From positions 1-49,383 of the forward strand of contig JAKLJY010000056.1 in the NCBI GenBank assembly GCA_023150895.1: a stretch of DNA of 49,383 nucleotides, in the 5' to 3' direction. Positions 44,935-49,383 of the stretch are shown piece by piece. Position 1 is the first letter of the stretch. Each line of letters starts with the position of its first letter. The position numbers and the translations under genes were made by a program. The notes beneath the pieces were generated by a model, which was not told where the DNA came from, made no database searches, and was given only the letters and a program-made list of their open reading frames with translations. The DNA comes from Myxococcota bacterium. Lineage in GTDB: Bacteria; Myxococcota_A; Bradymonadia; UBA7976; UBA1532.

Positions 44935-47550
44935 GTGGCCGCCAACACCCGCTCCCCCGTAGCCGCCGCCGGTTCGAAATCGGCGGTGGCCGCCGAGCCC
45001 ACGCTCGATCCGTCCGACGGCGCGGCCGGGTCCGAGACGCCCGTCAGCGCCGGGACGTCCGCCGACTGGTCGGCCGAAACGGCGCTGCCCCCGCCGCTGG
45101 CAGCCCCCGCCACACCGACGCGCTACACGTTCCTGAACGTCATCGGCCGGGGCGGCATGGGCGAGGTCCACCGGGTCCACGACCGCGTGCTCAACCGCGT
45201 CGTGGCCATGAAGACGCTGCGCCCCGAATACAGCGGGCACCTCGAACTCAACGCACGTTTTCTCGAAGAGGCGCAGATCGCCGCGCAGCTCGATCACCCG
45301 GCCATCGTGCCCCTGTACGACCATGGGCGCCTGCCCGACGGTCGCCTGTGGCTGACGATGAAACTCCTCGAGGGACAAACCCTCGCGCAGGCCATTCGCA
45401 GCGTCCATCTGCGCATCCGGGCCGGTGCGTGGCCCGACGAAGCCGGTCAGTGGACATTCGCCCGGCTCGTCCAGGCGTTTCTGCGGGTGTGTGAAGCCAT
45501 GGCATACGCCCATGCCCGCGGCGTCGTGCACCGCGATCTGAAACCGCACAACGTCATGGTGGGCGAGTACGGCGAGGTCTATGTCATGGACTGGGGGCTG
45601 GCCAAGGCCGTCGGTGCGCCGCCTTCCGTCCCGCCCGCGGACCCGCTCTCCGGGCCGCCGTCGAGCCCGCCGTCGGGGCAGCCCGGGCTCCCCGTGAACA
45701 CCACGCCCCGCGCCGCCGGTCTGTTGCACGAGACCGGTTTCGGTCAGATGCTCGGCACGGCCAACTACATGCCACCGGAGCAGGCCCGGGGCGAAGTCGC
45801 GCGCATCGGTCCGGCAAGCGACGTGTATTCGCTGGGGGCCATGCTCTACGAGCTGCTGACCGGGCGACCGCCGTTTTCGGGCAGCGCGGTGCAGGCGCCG
45901 CTCGTCGTCCCTTGCGCCGACGTGCGCGCCGTCGTGCCCGCAACACACCCCCACCTCCCCGACGCGCTGGTGGAACTCTGTCGGCACGCGATGACCTGGG
46001 ACATCGGTGCTCGTCCCCCCGACGCCGGCGTGCTTGCCCGACTCGTGGCGGACTTCATCGACGGCGCGGACCGACGCGAGCGCGCCGCCGCGCTGATGAA
46101 CGAGGCCGAAACGCTGCGGGCGCAGGTCGAGGCGCTGCGCACGGAGGCCGCCGAGTTGCGCCGACGCGCCCGCGAGACACTCGCCGCCGTGTCCCAGCAC
46201 GCCCCGGCCGAGGAGAAGGCCGGCGCGTGGCGCGACGAAGACACCGCCACCGCCCGCATCGTCGAGGCGCGGGTCCTCGAGGTCGACTGGCTGCAGAAGC
46301 TGCGCGCCGCCCTCGCCCTCGCCCCCGAGTCGAGCGACGCGCGCATCGCGCTGGCCCGTCACCATCAGGTGCGCTACCTCGAAGCCCTCGACGCCGGCGA
46401 AACCCAGGCCGCCGCCGAGCAACTGCGCCTGCTGACGTCCTATGACACGGGTCAGTTCACCGCCTGGATCCGCGGCGAGTGGACGCTCGACCTCGACACC
46501 GAGCCGCCCGGCGCCTTCGCCCGCCTGTTCCGCTACGAGGCGCACGACCGCCGCCTCGTGCCCGTCTTCCTGCGAGACCTGGGCCCGACCCCGCTGCGCG
46601 GCGTCGTCCTCGAACAGGGCAGCTACGCCGTCGAGCTGACCCACCCCGAGCGCGAGCGCGTCTGGTACCCCGTCTACTCCGACCGCCGCTGCGGACATGA
46701 CACGACGGCGCCCGGTGACCGCCTGCCGACGCCGATCCTCTTGCCCGAGAAGGGCAGCCTCGGCCCGGAAGACTGCTACGTGCCCGCGGGGTGGTTCATC
46801 GCGGGGGGGGATGGGTTGGCCATCGACGCACTGCCGCGCCAGCGAATCTGGGTCGACGCCTTCGTCATCCGGAAGTACCCCGTCCGCAACCGCGAGTACC
46901 TGGCGTTTCTGAACGATCTCGTCGCCCGCGGCGAGACCGAGGCCGCCGCGCTGAAAGGGTACGAGGGCCGGACGACGGGGGAGGCGACCTACGCTTGGGG
47001 CCTCGTTCGTCGCGCCGATGGTTCATTCGGCCTGCGCGACGACCGCGATGAGACCCTGCTCGATCTCGCCGTCGTCGAGGTCGACTGGTTCTCGGCCTGC
47101 CACTATGCCCGCTGGCTCTCGGAGCGCACGGGCCACGCGTGGCGCCTGCCGCACGAACTGGAGTGGGAAAAGGCCGCGCGCGGCGTGGACGGCCGTCCGC
47201 TCCCGTGGGGCTCCTTCTTCGAGCCGACCTGGGCGCAGGTGTCCGGGGCGAGGCCGGCGCCCTTCCGGGTCGGCGTCGGCATGTACTCGGTCGACACCTC
47301 GGTCTTCGGCGTGATGGATCTCTGCGGTGGCGTTCGGGAGTGGCAGGCGAATGGGTGGGAAGCCTCCAAGGTCGAGCGCAGCGTCCGCCTTGATCCGACC
47401 GCAGAGGGGCGCGGCGACCATCGAATCCGGGTCGGACGCGGCGGCGGCTGGAATGTGATCGCCACCAACAGTCGGCCGGCGTCGAGGCTCGGGGCCGACG
47501 GGGCCTGGCGCTACGTTGGGGCCGGATTCCGGCTCACCCGGGGTAAGTGA
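44935..47550 (+). CDS. Ser/Thr protein kinase fused to a formylglycine-enzyme-like (SUMF1) domain
   Basis: 871 residues. After an Ala/Ser-rich N-terminus comes a kinase domain (about 63-385): IGRGGMGEV, the AMK lysine, HRDLKPHN and DWG (D219) in place of DFG, common in bacterial PASTA-less kinases. The activation segment carries an extra Pro/Ser-rich stretch (about 228-262) before GTANYMPPEQ. A coiled coil (about 385-425) and a helical linker precede the FGE-sulfatase/SUMF1 fold (about 615-871), ending GRGGGWNV...RYVGAGFRLTRG. Such fusions are typical of Myxococcota; the SUMF1 part is probably a binding or sensor domain. No transmembrane helix is seen. The GTG start 48 bases after the transglutaminase gene lacks a good ribosome site. 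Confidence 0.9.
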   Translation: MAANTRSPVAAAGSKSAVAAEPTLDPSDGAAGSETPVSAGTSADWSAETALPPPLAAPATPTRYTFLNVIGRGGMGEVHRVHDRVLNRVVAMKTLRPEYSGHLELNARFLEEAQIAAQLDHPAIVPLYDHGRLPDGRLWLTMKLLEGQTLAQAIRSVHLRIRAGAWPDEAGQWTFARLVQAFLRVCEAMAYAHARGVVHRDLKPHNVMVGEYGEVYVMDWGLAKAVGAPPSVPPADPLSGPPSSPPSGQPGLPVNTTPRAAGLLHETGFGQMLGTANYMPPEQARGEVARIGPASDVYSLGAMLYELLTGRPPFSGSAVQAPLVVPCADVRAVVPATHPHLPDALVELCRHAMTWDIGARPPDAGVLARLVADFIDGADRRERAAALMNEAETLRAQVEALRTEAAELRRRARETLAAVSQHAPAEEKAGAWRDEDTATARIVEARVLEVDWLQKLRAALALAPESSDARIALARHHQVRYLEALDAGETQAAAEQLRLLTSYDTGQFTAWIRGEWTLDLDTEPPGAFARLFRYEAHDRRLVPVFLRDLGPTPLRGVVLEQGSYAVELTHPERERVWYPVYSDRRCGHDTTAPGDRLPTPILLPEKGSLGPEDCYVPAGWFIAGGDGLAIDALPRQRIWVDAFVIRKYPVRNREYLAFLNDLVARGETEAAALKGYEGRTTGEATYAWGLVRRADGSFGLRDDRDETLLDLAVVEVDWFSACHYARWLSERTGHAWRLPHELEWEKAARGVDGRPLPWGSFFEPTWAQVSGARPAPFRVGVGMYSVDTSVFGVMDLCGGVREWQANGWEASKVERSVRLDPTAEGRGDHRIRVGRGGGWNVIATNSRPASRLGADGAWRYVGAGFRLTRGK

Positions 47551-48601
47551 CGCTGCGCGTCGTCACGGCGTAGTAGCCGGCAGGCAGGTTGAGGGACTTC
47601 CGCCCACCTGCATAGACGAAGCGGTGGCCATAGTACGGATTCAGCACGTGTCCCCCGGCCGGATAGGGGATGACTGTGTTGGCGTACCACTTGAGCGCGG
47701 GGCTCGCAGCCGTCGTGTCGTCGAGGAAGTAGCCGATGTGCAGCGAGCCGTTCTGATCGAACGCGTAGACCTTGTGAGTGAAGTAGACTTTCGTCCCGGA
47801 GGCGATGGGCTTGAAGACATCCGCCGCGAAGAATCTGTACGTGCCCGGGTCTTCCGCTGTCTGGTTCGTCCGCGCGGCGACGCCGACGTGGGGCGACACT
47901 TCGAATGACTGATTGAAGGCGAGGCTATTCGGAAACGCATCCAGGTTCTGGATCGCCACGCTGGCGAAGGGACCATTCTCGCCCTTTTTGATGGTCCAGT
48001 ACTTGATGTCGCCGCCCCACACCGTGCTGATCGGGTGCGGACGCGTCTCGAAGCCATGCTCCAGGATCGACACTTGCCCTTTCGTGACCAGAGCTGCGGA
48101 CCCCACGCGCTTAAGAACCACCTTCTTTAAGGTGTCGACTTTGAGCGTCTCGTCATCGACGGGTCTGAGAGTCAGGTTATTCTTCTCGAGGATCTTGGGG
48201 CGGACGTACCACTCGTTCGTGTTCGCCTTGCGGCCGCCGAGGAGATTGTCTCCCTTGAAGATTCCGAAGTCGATTTCGATTTCGATATCACCCGCTGTCG
48301 CATCGGACTTCAGACAACCGCAGAACTCCCATTGGAGTTTCTCTGGCGGGTCGTCATCCACACCCTTCGCCGGGCTGAAGACGAATTCGTCTTGCATATC
48401 GACTTTGCCGGTGAACCGTCCCCCGATGGAAACCTTGTGCCCTTCTTTGTCAGTCCACTGTCTCACCCAGATGGCACCGATCGGCCCGCCGTCCGCGACA
48501 TGCACTGGAAACCGCTTCCACCGCCGGCCACCGGCCAAGCAGTCATCTCCCACCTCGACGGCCTTGTCCTCCCCCGTCGTCTTCCCCTTCGCTTTCCCCA
48601 T
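47534..48601 (-). CDS. low-GC gene of unknown function, likely acquired
   Basis: 355 residues, no family recognised. A short Lys-rich N-terminus (MGKAKGKTTGEDKAVEVGDD) precedes beta-rich sequence with VHVADGGPIGAIWVRQWTD, CGCLKSD and many aromatic residues near the C-terminus (YYGHRFVYAGG, YYAVTTRSV). There is no signal peptide. GC content falls to about 50% in parts (for example 48121-48180) against about 70% around it, and A/T-ending codons are frequent, so recent transfer is likely. ATG 48599-48601 has GGGGAG five bases upstream. The 3-prime end overlaps the convergent kinase gene by 17 bases. Its plan (Lys-rich start, unknown beta-rich body) loosely recalls the unknown gene beside the CHAT peptidase. 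Confidence 0.7.
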   Translation of the reverse strand: MGKAKGKTTGEDKAVEVGDDCLAGGRRWKRFPVHVADGGPIGAIWVRQWTDKEGHKVSIGGRFTGKVDMQDEFVFSPAKGVDDDPPEKLQWEFCGCLKSDATAGDIEIEIDFGIFKGDNLLGGRKANTNEWYVRPKILEKNNLTLRPVDDETLKVDTLKKVVLKRVGSAALVTKGQVSILEHGFETRPHPISTVWGGDIKYWTIKKGENGPFASVAIQNLDAFPNSLAFNQSFEVSPHVGVAARTNQTAEDPGTYRFFAADVFKPIASGTKVYFTHKVYAFDQNGSLHIGYFLDDTTAASPALKWYANTVIPYPAGGHVLNPYYGHRFVYAGGRKSLNLPAGYYAVTTRSVTYPG

Positions 48602-48744
48602 CGAAACTCCCCTTACGACGCGATCGTCCGTCGATCGCCGAGTGCGGGCCGGGCCCGCGGGTTGCGCGCACACGGGCCGCGGGCGCCCGTGACGGCATAC
48701 CGCTCACACCCGGTGTGAAACCGCAAGTTCGTCGACGTCGGACC

Positions 48745-49099
48745 CTACTGATCGGGATCAAGTCCGCAGGCGGCGGCCTCTTCGGGGCAGGCGCGGGCGC
48801 AGGCGCGCCAACCGCTGCAGTCCATCTGCTGGGCGCAGGCCTGGAAGTCGAGGAACTGCCCCTGCGCCGGTCGGCTGCCGGCGTCGAAGCACTCTTCGCG
48901 GCAGGGGACGTCCGGTCCGCAGTCGATGCTGCACTGCAGAATCGTCTCGCAGTCCGTGCCCTCGGGCACGGGGGCCGCCGTCGGTGCCGCCGTCGGGGCC
49001 GCCGTGGGTGCCGCCGTCGGTGCCGCCGTCGGGGCCGCCGCTGTCGCCCGGGTCCGGGGAGCAGCCGAGGGGGAGCGCCAGGGCGAGGGCGAGGAGCAC
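48745..49099 (-). pseudogene. Cys-rich lipoprotein gene interrupted by an apparent frameshift
   Basis: Frame A starts at GTG 49097-49099 with GGAGG four bases upstream. It encodes a clear lipoprotein signal (MLLALALALPLGC, lipobox LPLGC) and then a GGPD/GGTD linker built from five 12-base repeats. The Cys-rich domain (TDCETILQCSIDCGPDVPC and CPEEAAACG, ten or so cysteines) lies in another frame ending at TAG 48745-48747. Removing one G from the run of five Gs at 48970-48974 joins the two, giving a plausible protein of about 118 residues. So it is a real gene with a sequencing error, a recent mutation, or slippage-prone expression. The small Cys-rich fold resembles other secreted Myxococcota proteins. 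Confidence 0.72.
48975..49034 (-). repeat. five tandem 12-base repeats encoding GGPD/GGTD
   Basis: Units of the form ggcggc-N-cc-N-ac occur five times in a row (PD, TD, TH, PD, TD variants) in the linker of the Cys-rich lipoprotein. Each unit is 12 bases, a multiple of three, so copy-number change keeps frame. The adjacent G5 run is the place where the frame breaks. Confidence 0.7.
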
Positions 49100-49189
49100 G
49101 ATGCCTCCAGGGGATGCAGCAGGAAGCTACCCGCCATCCCGAGGGCGGCGCGCGACCCGGTGTCGCGGCGGCCGGCACAGGTCCCCGGT

Positions 49190-49383
49190 TCAGGCCCCGC
49201 ACCACGGCGGGCAGCGGCCCTCGTCCAGCAGGGCCTGCTCCCGCTGCCGCCAGGCGGCGCTGCGGCACCACAGGACCAGGTTGCGGCGGCGCCCGCGGGG
49301 GAGCGGCAGCGCGCCGTGGCGGTGCTTGCCGGCGTGCAGCAGCGCCATGCCGGGCTGGTGGGCGACGGTGACCTGCTCCTCGG
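49190..49383 (-). CDS. 2OG-Fe(II) oxygenase, C-terminal fragment
   Basis: The frame ends at TGA (49192-49190) and is open to the window edge, leaving 63 residues. GMALLHAGKHRHGALPLPRGRRRNLVLWCRS matches the last part of the double-stranded beta-helix of prolyl-4-hydroxylase-like 2-oxoglutarate oxygenases: H in HRHG is the distal iron ligand, and R in GRRRNLVLW is the probable 2OG-carboxylate binder. The N-terminal iron ligands lie beyond the window. The last residues contain two Cys (CPPWCGA). Substrate unknown. The gene is 90 bases upstream of the Cys-rich lipoprotein in transcription order. Confidence 0.78.
   Translation of the reverse strand, partial: EEQVTVAHQPGMALLHAGKHRHGALPLPRGRRRNLVLWCRSAAWRQREQALLDEGRCPPWCGA

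Noticed and set aside
42637-46698. 1353-residue minus-strand open frame opposite the transglutaminase and kinase genes
   Set aside because: It spans three well-supported plus-strand genes with clear motifs and reads as low-complexity Val/Gly/Arg sequence, so it is an antisense shadow.
48975-49034. Short direct repeats as a CRISPR array
   Set aside because: 12-base contiguous units without spacers, in frame and encoding a GGxD linker of a lipoprotein.
48715-49371. Plus-strand open frame of 218 residues at the right edge
   Set aside because: Antisense to the Cys-rich lipoprotein and oxygenase fragment, with Arg/Gly-rich translation and no ribosome site.

Overview
The window is about 49 kb of very GC-rich DNA (roughly 70% by eye), almost fully coding, with no gene-free stretch longer than about 235 bases. 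The gene content points to a Myxococcota (deltaproteobacterial) chromosome. The markers are a MYXO-CTERM-like Cys/transmembrane/Arg sorting signal, a Ser/Thr kinase fused to a formylglycine-enzyme-like domain, two TPR-CHAT peptidases, a thrombospondin-3/OmpA porin, a CxxCH/CxxxxCH multihaem lipoprotein with a Gly-rich stalk, Cys-rich lipoproteins with GGxD linkers, and many PAS/GAF/FHA sensory proteins. I see no rRNA, tRNA, CRISPR array, insertion sequence or phage module. All functional calls rest on reading motifs by eye; no database search was run.

Layout. 1-6.9 kb: tail of a Gly-rich protein, an acyl-CoA thioesterase overlapping an LD-carboxypeptidase, a GAF/PAS sensor, a multihaem lipoprotein, an MscS channel, a cupin and a dienoyl-CoA isomerase-like crotonase. 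6.9-11.7 kb: a giant surface protein translationally coupled (ATGA) to an FHA-GGDEF protein. 11.8-16.7 kb: a Cys-rich small protein; then a minus-strand operon encoding only the membrane export gate of a type III/flagellar secretion machine (FliO-FliP-FliQ-FliR and an FlhB that stops before its autocleavage domain); then a CPBP intramembrane protease and an alpha/beta hydrolase. 16.7-27.6 kb: a secreted small protein and a peptidase-rich block (TPR-CHAT on the plus strand; TPR-CHAT, an unknown protein, a subtilase and an HExxH protein on the minus strand).

27.7-41.6 kb: mostly housekeeping and signalling genes: a small membrane protein, an ATP-grasp ligase, a chemoreceptor, RluF, a TSP3-OmpA porin, a pectinacetylesterase-like lipoprotein, a hybrid histidine kinase, acetyl-CoA synthetase, a small secreted protein and a 3-phosphoglycerate dehydrogenase. 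41.8-47.6 kb: a three-gene plus-strand run of lipoprotein, secreted transglutaminase-elicitor protein with two P domains, and kinase-FGE fusion. 47.5-49.4 kb: a distinctly lower-GC gene of unknown function, a Cys-rich lipoprotein gene broken by an apparent frameshift in a G5 tract, and the C-terminal end of a 2OG-Fe(II) oxygenase.

The two best candidates for something undescribed are the FlhA-less export gate with an autoprotease-less FlhB (12.3-14.8 kb) and the CHAT/subtilase/HExxH peptidase block (17.4-27.6 kb). A third oddity is the 1328-residue ORF that carries a complete C-terminal sorting signal and a lipoprotein signal peptide back to back in its middle.
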